Both the position numbers and the translations under genes were made by a program. A DNA stretch of 64,000 nucleotides from Cyanophora paradoxa (taxonomy: Eukaryota > Glaucocystophyceae > Cyanophorales > Cyanophoraceae), in NCBI GenBank assembly GCA_004431415.1, contig QPMI01000062.1:530339-594338 (forward strand). The letters run 5' to 3'. The notes beneath the pieces were generated by a model, which did no database searches, had not been told where the DNA came from, and saw only the letters and a program-made list of their open reading frames with translations. This document shows, piece after piece, positions 56,012 through 64,000 of the stretch (position 1 is the stretch's first letter; the number at the start of each line of letters is the position of its first letter).

Positions 56012-56066
56012 CCGGCGCGGCCAGTGGCCTGTTTGTATCGTAATCGCTATCGGAGCTAGCGAGGCG

Positions 56067-57697
56067 CTAGTAGCACTCCTCGAGGGAGTCGCTCTCCGAG
56101 TTGGAGAGGATGTCGACGACGCGGGCCGCGCGCCGCGAGACGCGGATCTCGCCCCGCCGCCACGCCGTCCCCGCCACCTCCCGCCGCGCCGCCTCGGGCT
56201 CGGGCGCCGGCTGGGGCGGCGCCGCCGCGGCCGCGCGCGCCCGCTCGCGCTCGCGCTCGCGCTCGCGGGAGACGGAGCGGCGGCCGACGGCGGCGAGCTC
56301 GTCCACCAGCACCGCGAAGGCCGACGCCGCCGGGCGAGCTGGAGGGCCCGCCCGCCCGCCCGCCCTCCCCCGCAGCCGGGCCGGGGCCGCTAGCGGGGGC
56401 GGGGGCGGGAGGCGCTCCGGGGAGGGCGGCGGGCGCATGAACTGCGCCTTGCGGACGAGCCTGCCGGCGACTCAGGGGCGCCGGCCCGGCCGAGGGCGGG
56501 GCGGGGCCGGGGGGGCCGGGGGCGGACCGGGCGGCGCGGGGGTTCTGGGCGACGAGGCGGAGGAGGTGCTGGCGCTTGAACGCGTTCCCCGCGTCGCGCT
56601 CGAGCCCCGCGAGCTGCCACTCCGCCGAGCTCTCCGCCGCCCGCACCAGCCCCGCCAGCGCCAGCGACCCCTGCGAGCTCTGCCCCCGCCTCAGGGGCCC
56701 TCCAGGGGCGCAGGGCCGGCGAGCGCCGCGGCGCGCACCCGGCGGGCTCTCGTTGCGCGCGGAGCTGGGGCGGCGGCGGCGGAGGAGAGGGCGGGGCGGG
56801 TGGGGGACGACGAGGAGGCGCGCGGCTGCGGGGCGGCCCGCGGGGCGCCGGGGCCCGGCAGCCGCACGGGGAGAAGGGGCCCCGGGCCAGGATCGCTGCG
56901 CCCCCGGCGCTCAGCTCGGACGGCCTCAGATGCAAGCGAGTGCGAGCGCTGGCAGGCGGACCCTCGGCGTGGAGGCGCGGGGGCTCGACGGCGACGGAGG
57001 CGGGGAGGTAAGGCCGCAGGACGAGCTCGGAGCCGGCCGGGGCGCGCTCGAGGGTCGCGGCCAGGTCGGCGGCGCGCTCGCGCAGGGCCGCCTCGGCGCG
57101 GGCGCGGTCCGCCTGCAGCGCCTCCCGCAGCCGCTCCGAGAGGCGCTGGACCTCCTCGAGGAAGCGCCGCTCGCACTCCTTGTAGCGATCCGCGTACTCC
57201 CGCTTCAGCTGCTCGGCGCGGCGCGAGAGGCCCTCCGTCTCCGCCGCCCGCGCCTCGTTCATGTATTGCATCGCCCGCTGCAGGTTTGCCTCCGTCCGCC
57301 GGATGTCTGCGCGACCGAGCGTCGGCCCCGGGCGCAGCGGGGCGGCGGGGCAGCGCACGGTTCTCCTGCTCGCTGACGAGGCTGGAGGAGACGGCGACGA
57401 GGCTCCGGAGCTGCTCCTCGATTGACACCGCCGTCGAGCCGATGTCGATGCTCGCGTCTGCGCCCCCGGGCCGCTTGGCGGGCGACTTCCGCGCGCTCGG
57501 CGTGCCACCCGCAGCGGCACCCCCTTTGGCGGGGCTGACACGGCTCGCCTGCGAGCGCGCGGGCGAGGCCCCCGCGGCCCCCGCCGCCTCGCTGGAGACC
57601 TCTTTGACATCTGAGACGCGCCCGACTGCTTAGCTATGCCCAGGCGGCCGGCAGCTAAGGAACCGGGCGTCCGAACCTCGGGTCCCAGTGAAGGCAA
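56067..57697 (-). CDS. Coiled-coil protein of unknown function
   Basis: The central part is a clear coiled coil: ADIRRTEANLQRAMQYMNEA, then QLKREYADRYKECERRFLEE, then RLSERLREALQADRARAEAA, preceded by SIEEQLRSLVAVSSSLVSEQ and a Ser/Ala/Lys-rich N-terminus with SPAK/SPARS motifs (possible CDK or MAPK sites). After Pro-rich exons comes a hydrophobic VLVDELAAVGRRSVSRERER, an Arg-Glu dipeptide repeat, and a C-terminus RRAARVVDILSNSESDSLEE. The stop at 56067 is 55 bp from the rnpA stop (convergent). The start at 57697 (MPSLGPE) is the first Met, but its splice phase to the next exon is not resolved. I see no catalytic domain. It resembles structural proteins of basal bodies or cytoskeleton only in a general way. 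Confidence 0.5.
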
Positions 57698-57994
57698 TGC
57701 GACGAAACGGAAGGATCGGGGATATGATCGACGACTCGCTCTCAGTGTCGCTCACTGCACGCTGTCTCCTTGAGCGCGACATCCGGCCAAGCTAGCCGTT
57801 GGCGTAACTGCCGAGGAAGGCGGGTGCAGGGCTCGAATAAGCTCTTAACGAATAGATCTACTGTTTTTTAGCTGTCGGGACAGAGCGGCGTTCGTGCTGG
57901 CTGCGAGCGCTTTGCGATGACCGGTCAGGACGGGTACGTGCAAACTGATCTTGTCGAGGCGAGGACCGGGGGTCGCAATTGCGGAGTAGCAGCG

Positions 57995-59771
57995 ATGCGT
58001 CCGCGGGCCTATAGACAAGCGGCACATCCACGCGCCCTGGCCCTGGCCCTCGTCGTCGTGCTAGCGCTGCAGGCTGCCGTCTGTGCGTGGACGGCAGCGG
58101 AAACCCTCCCCTTCGACGATCCCTCGCCCGCCTTCCTCAATGAGCTTCGCTCTATGACCCTCGCGTTCTACAAGAAATACGAGCTGGAGTGGTTTGCTGC
58201 CCCCGCCACGCGCCCTCGTACGCGCAGCGTCGCACGCTGACAGCACCACGCGCACGCAGGAATTCTCATGTGCATCACAAGCGCTAGCGCTCGCCGCAGC
58301 TGCAGGCTGCAGCGCGATGGCGAATGCTGACGGCGCGTCGCGCAGGAGTTCGCTGCGTACAAGAAGTTCATCCCTCTCGCGCACGAGCTGCTCTTCGGGG
58401 CGAGCAAGACGTACTTCAGCGTCGGCGTGGGCCGCCTGGCGGAGGAGGTCTCAACGTGGATGGACCTCTTCGAGGCCGACAAGGAGGGCGCAGGCCCCAT
58501 ACAGATCCACGGTGCGCGCGCTCCCGCGCACCCCGAAAAACGGCCCCTGCAGCTGACGGCCTGTCGAATTCAAGCGTTCGACCCGCTGCGGCCGTTCGCG
58601 TGGGAGCGGCGGCGGTGGCCCTTCTACGAGCACACCGGCGTCCTCTCCTTCTCGCGCACGGCCGTCTCCGCCAACACCTCGGGCCTCTGGTCCTGCGCCG
58701 GCATCCGCTGCACCGCCACCGTGGACTACTGGTGCGGCGCGCTCCTCATCTCCGAGATCTGCTACGACCTCATCCACGGGCCCCAGTTCCTCCCCACGGT
58801 CCGGCCCCCACAAGAATTGGCGCTGTACCCCGGCCGAACCCGTGCGCCCCGGGTACAGATTACGATCCCGGAGTACATGGAGCACTTCCGCATCGACAAG
58901 ATCGACGTCATGCAGCTCGACGCTGAGGGGTACACCCCTCCTCTCCTCCCCCACTCTGCTCGTCTCCTAACTTCCCCGCGCAGGTTCGACCCGGTGATCA
59001 TCCGGAGCCTGGAGCCGCTCCTCGCGCAGCGCCGCATACGCGCCTTCTACTTCGAGTGCGCCGGGGGGTACGCGGAGCCCCGGCCCGCCCTCGTCGAAGG
59101 GGTACGCGCGCGCAGGTACGGGCCGCACTGGACGGGGTACGCGGGGGATGTGGCGCTGGGGCGGCGGGCGGAGGCGCCGAGCGTGGACGAGATGCACGAG
59201 GCCAACCAGACCCTCAAGGAGGTCGTCCGCTTCCTCGGGGGGTACAACTTCGCCGTCTTCCTCATCGGGTGCGCGGGCACCGCGTACCCCCTTCCTTCGG
59301 CGCGCCCTCCCCGACGGCCCCCGCAGATGGGAGTTCCTGCTGCCGATCAGGTGCCCCCGGCCGCTCCCCGCCCGCCCCGCCCCCGCCCCGCCCCGCCCCG
59401 CCGCCTCACGCCGGGCGGGGCCCAGCGGGGCGCTGTGGAGGGACGAGTACGAGCTGAACTGGCGGCCGGTGTGGGCGCCGGCGCGGCCGGGGCGCCCCGC
59501 GTACATCAAGCACGTCGTCGACCTCCTCGTCCTCGACATGGCCGACCCCCTCGCCCTCCGCGTGCGCCTGCCGGAGCTCCCGCCGCGCTCGCCTCGCTGA
59601 CGGGTGCTGGGGCAGGTGCTGGACGCGTGGCACCACCCGCTGCGCTCGCGGACGGCCGCCTTCCTGCGTGCCGCCGCCCACTGGGCCCTCCCGCCGCCGG
59701 CCGGCGCCGCGCCACGCCTCCACCTGGGCACCCACTTCGGCACCTACCAGGAGGCGTTCGTCCTCGACTGA
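57995..59771 (+). CDS. Secretory FkbM-like methyltransferase
   Basis: The N-terminus MRPRAYRQAAHPRALALALV continues VVLALQAAVCA, a signal peptide or signal anchor, so the enzyme probably enters the ER/Golgi. Exon 2 begins at EFAAYKKFIPLAHELLFGAS. The core has YFSVGVGRLAEEVSTWMDLF, AFDPLRPFAWERRRWPFYEH, GVLSFSRTAVSANTSGLWSC and EYMEHFRIDKIDVMQLDAEG. The IDVxxLDxEG block is the FkbM-family signature (S-adenosylmethionine-dependent O-methyltransferase, often on sugars), with IIRSLEPLLAQRRIRAFYFE after it. A canonical early GxNxGxxS loop is weak (SVGVGRLAEE), so activity is uncertain. The C-terminal exons add LWRDEYELNWRPVW and YIKHVVDLLVLDMADPLALR. Introns have Cys-poor CCCCG cores. The start at 57995 is chosen because the signal peptide follows directly. 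Confidence 0.72.
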
Positions 59772-60121
59772 TCAGGCCTCCAGCCTCGAGGAACCCCCAT
59801 TACTAGTCCTGCCAGGCTGAATTCGAACCTGGTCCCCAGTCCTGCCTCTAGTCCTAGTCCTAGTCTTGGTGTTGGCATGTATTGTTTATTCTGCAGTGTA
59901 TTTACAACAAGCGACAATAGCGTACAGCGCTCGTTTGCACGAGCGAGACTAGAGTAACTGTCTGATCATGACTGCTCGACTCGCATCGATATACATCATC
60001 TGCATCTGCAAGAAATACACCGGAAAGCTTAAGAAACTATGGTACAGGAAAGTACAGGGGAAATAAACGATCCGATCCAAATAGAAATAGAAGCCGCAGG
60101 CCTAGGAGGCGCCAGGGCGGC
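59772..60121. other. Convergent 3' intergenic region
   Basis: 350 bp of AT-richer DNA with a CTAGTCCTAGTC repeat (59845-59868). Likely 3' UTRs; no gene was found. Confidence 0.55.
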
Positions 60122-61698
60122 CTAGGCGTCGAGGGCGGGCCCGGAGTAGTCGGCCCAGGCGAGGGAGGCGATGGTGCGGGCGAGGCGGGCCGGGTGCGGC
60201 GCCAGCATCTGGACGAGCTGGAGGCGCGCCTCGGGGTCCCCCTCGGAGGCCAGGCCGCGCTCCAGCGCCCCGATCCGGTCCGCCGCCTCCATCACCAGCG
60301 CCCGCTCCCGGCCCCCCGGCGCCAGCCGCGAGCACTGCCCCGCGTACATCTGCGGGGGTGGTAGATGGCCGGTCAGACAGAGCCCGGAAGCGAAGCGAGG
60401 GCGAGCTCCGAAACGCGCACGAGGAGGTCGGTGCGGGCCGCCTCGAGGTCGCGCCCCAGCGCGAAGCGCAGCAGCGCCAGGTCCCGCCGCTCGCACACCT
60501 GCTCGCGTCGGGTCAGATCGGATCGGATCAGATCTGATCTGAGCCGGGCTGACGTTGAGGGGGTCGACGAGGGCGAGGAGCTCGGCGGCGGCGAGTGCGC
60601 CCTCGAGCTCGCAGCGGCTCAGGTGAACGCTCTTCAGGCCACGCAGCACACGGAAGAGCGTCCTCCGCCTCGGCTCCCCCCTCAGCATCCTGGCCCCTCG
60701 CTTAGCCAGGCCGAGGGGCGGAGGACCAAGCGAGAGGGGCGGGGCGGACGGGTCGGGGAGGGCGGCGGCGGGGTCCCGGGTGAGGGTGCGGAAGCGGGCG
60801 AGGCAGTCGTCGCGGTAGAGGAGCGCGCCGCCCTTGGCCGCGTCCACGAGCACCTCGGGGCCCTCCTCGCCGTCCCGCGCCCGCGGGCGCAGCAGGAAGG
60901 GCCCCGGGAAGGCCGCCACGTCGCACGCGAGGCCCATCCGCTCGCACACGGCCGCGTAGAGCAGCGTCAGCGGGCCCGTGTAGCCTGGGCGAGGAGTCAG
61001 CGGGGCGAGGAGGAGGGGGACGCGAGGAGGGGGCGGACCGCTGCGGGCGGCGAGGGCGTAGGAGAGGTACGCGGCGGCGGGGCTCCGGTGCTCCCGCGAC
61101 GTGCGGAACCCGAGCTCCTCGAAGAGGTACCCCCGCGCCGCCCGCAGCACCCGCAGCGGGTACGGCGACTCCGGCGCGTGCTCCCGGGCCCCCTCGGCTG
61201 CCGGCCGGCTCAGATGCGATCGGCGGCGGCCGCGGGGGCGGGGGGCCGAGCGCGGCGCCGGCGCACCGAGGGAGTCGAGGGCGGCGAGGGTTTCGGAGGC
61301 GGGGACACCCGTGGCGTTCTGCTCGATCAGCGCCGCCACGCGCGCCAGGCTCATTTCCTCCTCCCGGCTAATCTCCTCGAACACCTGCGACGGCCCAGTC
61401 GGATTCTGCGCCGGCGGCGGCAGAGCGAACTCCGGTGCCAGCGCACCTCGCGGTGAATCTGCACTCGGTCCACGGCCGGCCGTGCCTGGGCGACGTCCAC
61501 GTCCAGCTGGGCCCGCGCGTCTTTCGGGGCAACGGGAAGAGACGCGACGAACACTCGTCGCCGGTACTTGGTCGGCAGGCGATCCGCCGGCGAGGAAGAC
61601 CGCCACTGTGCCGCCTTGCTGCTGGGGATAACTGGCGCCGGGTGCGCCGCCGGCCTGGCCGAGGGGACGCCGACGGAAAATGCGGCACCAGTTTCCAT
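60122..61698 (-). CDS. SirB1-like transglutaminase-fold/TPR protein
   Basis: METGAAFSVGVPSARPAAHP and the following Ser/Arg/Ala-rich 50 residues look like a plastid-type transit peptide. A 61-nt intron near 61.4 kb joins VQIHRE to VFEEISREEEMSLARVAALI, then NATGVPASETLAALDSLGAP. The SirB1 N-domain follows (YPLRVLRAARGYLFEELGFR, AAYLSYAL), then GYTGPLTLLYAAVCERMGLA, PGPFLLRPRARDGEEGPEVL and VDAAKGGALLYRDDC. In bacterial and plant SirB1 proteins this region is a transglutaminase-like fold (usual GxPxxLxxLY.xVaxRLGL, PghFLvR, DpF.gG). The C-terminus is a TPR-like helical repeat: LKSVHLSRCELEGALAAAEL, then ADRIGALERGLASEGDPEAR. The function of the family is poorly defined. No catalytic Cys-His-Asp triad is evident, so it may be non-enzymatic. 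Confidence 0.8.
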
Positions 61699-62121
61699 TG
61701 TTCTGAGCGTTGGCGGAAGGCTTTGACTTCAGAAGAGAACGACGATGCTTGATGCCGATCGCGTATGCAGGTGTGTCTAGTTGTCAGGCGCTGAGAATGT
61801 TGTTGCACGAAGCTGAAGGAAGGATCGCAGGAAACAACCGGCGGGAGAATGCAAACGTCCGCTGCCCGTTTCCAAACGGGTGGCAACGCTGACAGCACTG
61901 AAAAAATTGCAAGGCGCACGGCTCCCGCAAGCCCGCCACGCGACGACACGAGCCGGCTTCTCCCCCCAGACTTTGTTCGTACCCCCCTCCTTCGGCCCAA
62001 CACTTGCTCTGCACCCGGCGCCGGCAGCTGTGCTACAGTCGGCGTACGCGTTCGCGTGAGACAAAACGTCTGCAGCTGCCGTGAGACGAAACGTCGCACA
62101 AGGCAGGCTAGCTAGCCAGCG
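61699..62121. other. Intergenic region between two minus-strand genes
   Basis: About 420 bp, lower in GC than the flanking genes. It should hold the promoter of the SirB1-like gene and the 3' UTR of the LRR-RING gene. No gene was found. Confidence 0.5.
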
Positions 62122-63658
62122 CTAGTCGTAGATGCGGAGGAAGCCGGTGATGCGGCCGCGGTCCACCGGGCAGGGCCGATAGGAGTCGCGGAACTGGGCG
62201 GCGCAGGGGGCGCAGAGGACGTGCCCGCACGGCTCGATGGCGCGGCGCTCGGAGCGGTCCTTGCGCTGGAGGCAGACGGGGCACTCGAAGGTGCGGAGGG
62301 CGAGGAGCTCCTTGGCGACGGCGGCGGCGTCGGCGCGGCGGTGCGCCTCCCGCGCGATCGCCGCCACCGCCTCCGGCGCCTCCATCTCCGCCGCCTCCAG
62401 CTGCCCGGCCCCGCCCCGCCGCGGCCCGCGTCGGCCGGGGAAGAGAGGGGAGGGCGCGGGGGGTACGAGTAGGCACCTCAAGGGCGCCGAGCTCGGCGGC
62501 GGGCATGGCCTGGAGGAGGCCCTCGTCCTGCCACCCGCCCCGCGTCGGCGGCTGCCGCCCCCGCCCCCGGTGTCAAGTCCGCGGCGCAGGGCGGGGCGGG
62601 GTCGGGGGCCGGGCGGCACCGTGGTGGGGAGGCTGAGGGGCGGGGGCGAGGCGGAGGCCGGCGAGCCGCCGCCGGAGCCGGAGGAGGAGAGGTCGGAGGC
62701 GGGGCCGGCGAGGCGGCCGGCGAGGGGCGCCCGCGGAGGGCGGCCGCGTGGGCCACACGTAGGGCGCGATCCGCAGCAGCGACCGCTTCAGCGCCAGGCC
62801 GACCTGCGCGCGGGCCGGCCTCAGGCAGGGAAAGAGCATCGGGGCGGGGTGCCGGCGGGCGCACGCGGGAGGCGGCGGCGTGAGGAGGGAGGGGGCCGGG
62901 GCCGGGGCGCAGGGGCGGCGAGGCGGGCGCGGAGTCCTCGAGCTCCCGCTGCAGCGCGGCGGCCTCGGCGGCGGCGCGCGCGGCGGCCGCCCGCGCCTCG
63001 TCCGCGCCCGCTCCGCCTCCGCCAGGCGCGCCCCGTCCGGCGCCTCGCTGGGGCGGCCCCAGGCGAAGGGGTCGTCGTCGAGGAGCCGCTCGCGGCGCGG
63101 GGCGGCCCCCGAGCGCAGGAACTCGAGGAGGGCGTCCCCGTCGGCGCAGGCGCGCGCCCAGGGCGGCATCTCGGGGAGGGGGTTGCCCCCGCAGAAGAAC
63201 GAGGGGCCGGCGAGGCGGGGCAAGCCGCCCAGCTCGGCGGGGAGGGCGCGCAGGCGGTTCTGGGAGACGTCCAGGCGCTCGAGGGCGGCGAGGCGGCCCA
63301 GGGCCGGCGGCAGGCGCTCGAGGCGGTTGCCGTGCAGGTAGAGCCGCTGCAGGCTCGCCAGGCCGGCGATCGCCGGCGGCACGGCCTCGAGAGCGTTGTG
63401 GGAGACGTCGAGGGTCCTCAGCGCGGAGAGGCGCGAGAGCTCGTCGGGCAGCGCGGCGAGGCGGTTGCCGGAGAGGAGCAGGGCCTCCAGGTTCGCCAGC
63501 GCCGCCAGCTCGGGCCCAGGCAGCTCCGCGAGGGCGTTGCCCGCGAGGCAGAGCCACCGCACGTTCTCCGCGCCCGCCTCCTGGATCGCATCCCGCGGCC
63601 ACTCCGTGAGGCCCTGGCAGCTGAGGACCAGCTGCCCGCTCTCCGCGTTCCACGACAT
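62122..63658 (-). CDS. LRR-RING E3 ubiquitin ligase (LRSAM1-like layout)
   Basis: MSWNAESGQLVLSCQGLTEW leads into about five leucine-rich repeats of 23 residues (LEALLLSGNRLAALPDELSR, LRTLDVSHNALEAVPPAIAG, LQRLYLHGNRLERLPPALGR, LERLDVSQNRLRALPAELGG), the plant/SHOC2-like LxxLxLxxNxLxxLPxxL type. A cap follows: FFCGGNPLPEMPPWA. After an Ala/Arg-rich coiled region and poorly spliced Pro-rich exons, the C-terminus has MEAPEAVAAIAREAHRRADA and a RING finger: FECPVCLQRKDRSERRAIEP, CGHVLCAPC and CPVDRGRITGFLRIYD. Seven zinc ligands are normal; the eighth position is Asp (CPVD) where Cys is usual. LRRs first, helix, RING last is the order in LRSAM1, but no SAM domain is seen. It should ubiquitinate a partner bound by the LRRs. 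Confidence 0.83.
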
Positions 63659-64000
63659 CGGCGCCGCTCCACCCCCGCACGCGGCCGCGATCGGTCTAAA
63701 CTACCGGTAAGGGATGCGCTGATCGCGCGGGGAGGTCGCCGGCGGCGCGCCGCGAGCCCAATGTCCCGCCACGTCCAGCCGTCACGAGAGCCCAGCGGGC
63801 CTCCTGCGCGGCGAGCGCGACCGTCAGCAACGCAACAGGGACGTACACGCAGATATGACTGTTGCTGAAAGCCGGGATGGCTGCCCGAGCGGTGACGGAC
63901 CAAGTTCTGAAACCAAACAGAGCGGCGGTTACCAGGCGGTTGAGCGACGGGCGGGGACTGCGAGACGATCGAGACAAGCCGGCATACGCATGCAGATCCA
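63659..64000. other. Window end, no gene recognised
   Basis: The promoter side of the LRR-RING gene. Open frames here look like shadows. The tRNA-like words near 63874 do not complete a tRNA. Confidence 0.5.

Noticed and set aside
56014-56066. A longer rnpA C-terminus reaching into the next gene
   Set aside because: The spliced frame ends at TAG 56009-56011, with total coding length divisible by three and a normal RnpA C-terminal helix.
63874-63960. tRNA-Ser/Leu-like start (GGATGGCTGCCCGAGCGG)
   Set aside because: There is no matching T-arm (GGTTCGANNCC) and no pairing acceptor stem within the right distance, so it is not a tRNA.

Overview
This window is nuclear DNA of a very GC-rich, flagellated, probably algal eukaryote. 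Almost every gene is broken by short introns (about 50-80 nt) with a GTGCGC-like donor, often a (CCCCG)n-rich core, a CTGAC or CTCAC box close to the 3' end, and a CAG acceptor. Open frames therefore rarely show whole proteins, and I rebuilt gene models by splicing by eye. IFT70 shows a flagellum. Plant/alga-type families (THI4, an NPSN-like SNARE, SirB1-like and AVT-like proteins) and a bacterial-type RNase P protein with a presequence suggest a photosynthetic lineage. My leading guess is a glaucophyte-like alga; prasinophyte, haptophyte or pelagophyte remain possible. No lineage is proven from this sequence.

Layout. 1-11 kb: the 5' part of POLD2 (-) diverges from a securin-like APC/C substrate (+). 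A PH-DDHD phospholipase (-) diverges from IFT70 (+). THI4 (-) follows, then a small orphan. 12-36.7 kb: three tandem copies (period 8.2-8.6 kb, all -) of a membrane hybrid histidine kinase: TM, dCache-like sensor, TM, HAMP-like linker, PAS, PAS, HisKA, HATPase, degenerate receiver, receiver. The copies share a GTACCCCC promoter box and show signs of gene conversion. 37-40 kb: a GC-rich repeat block, a BED-like zinc-finger gene and a lysine-rich nuclear-type protein. 40.7-47.7 kb: an AVT-type amino-acid transporter (-), an NPSN-like Qb-SNARE (+) and an F-box/LRR gene (+) with a tandem exon duplication. 48-57.7 kb: an F-box gene (-), a coiled-coil protein (+) whose last exon carries a PBCV-type basic adaptor motif, an unknown gene (-), rnpA (+) and another coiled-coil gene (-). 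58-63.7 kb: an FkbM-like methyltransferase (+), a SirB1-like transglutaminase-fold protein (-) and an LRR-RING E3 ligase (-).

There is no operon logic. The recurring structural theme is divergent gene pairs with very short shared promoters (110-200 bp): POLD2/securin-like, DDHD/IFT70 and F-box/coiled-coil. The two most interesting loci are the intron-bearing, chlamydia-like rnpA at 55.06-56.01 kb and the coiled-coil/PBCV-adaptor fusion at 49.7-51.8 kb.
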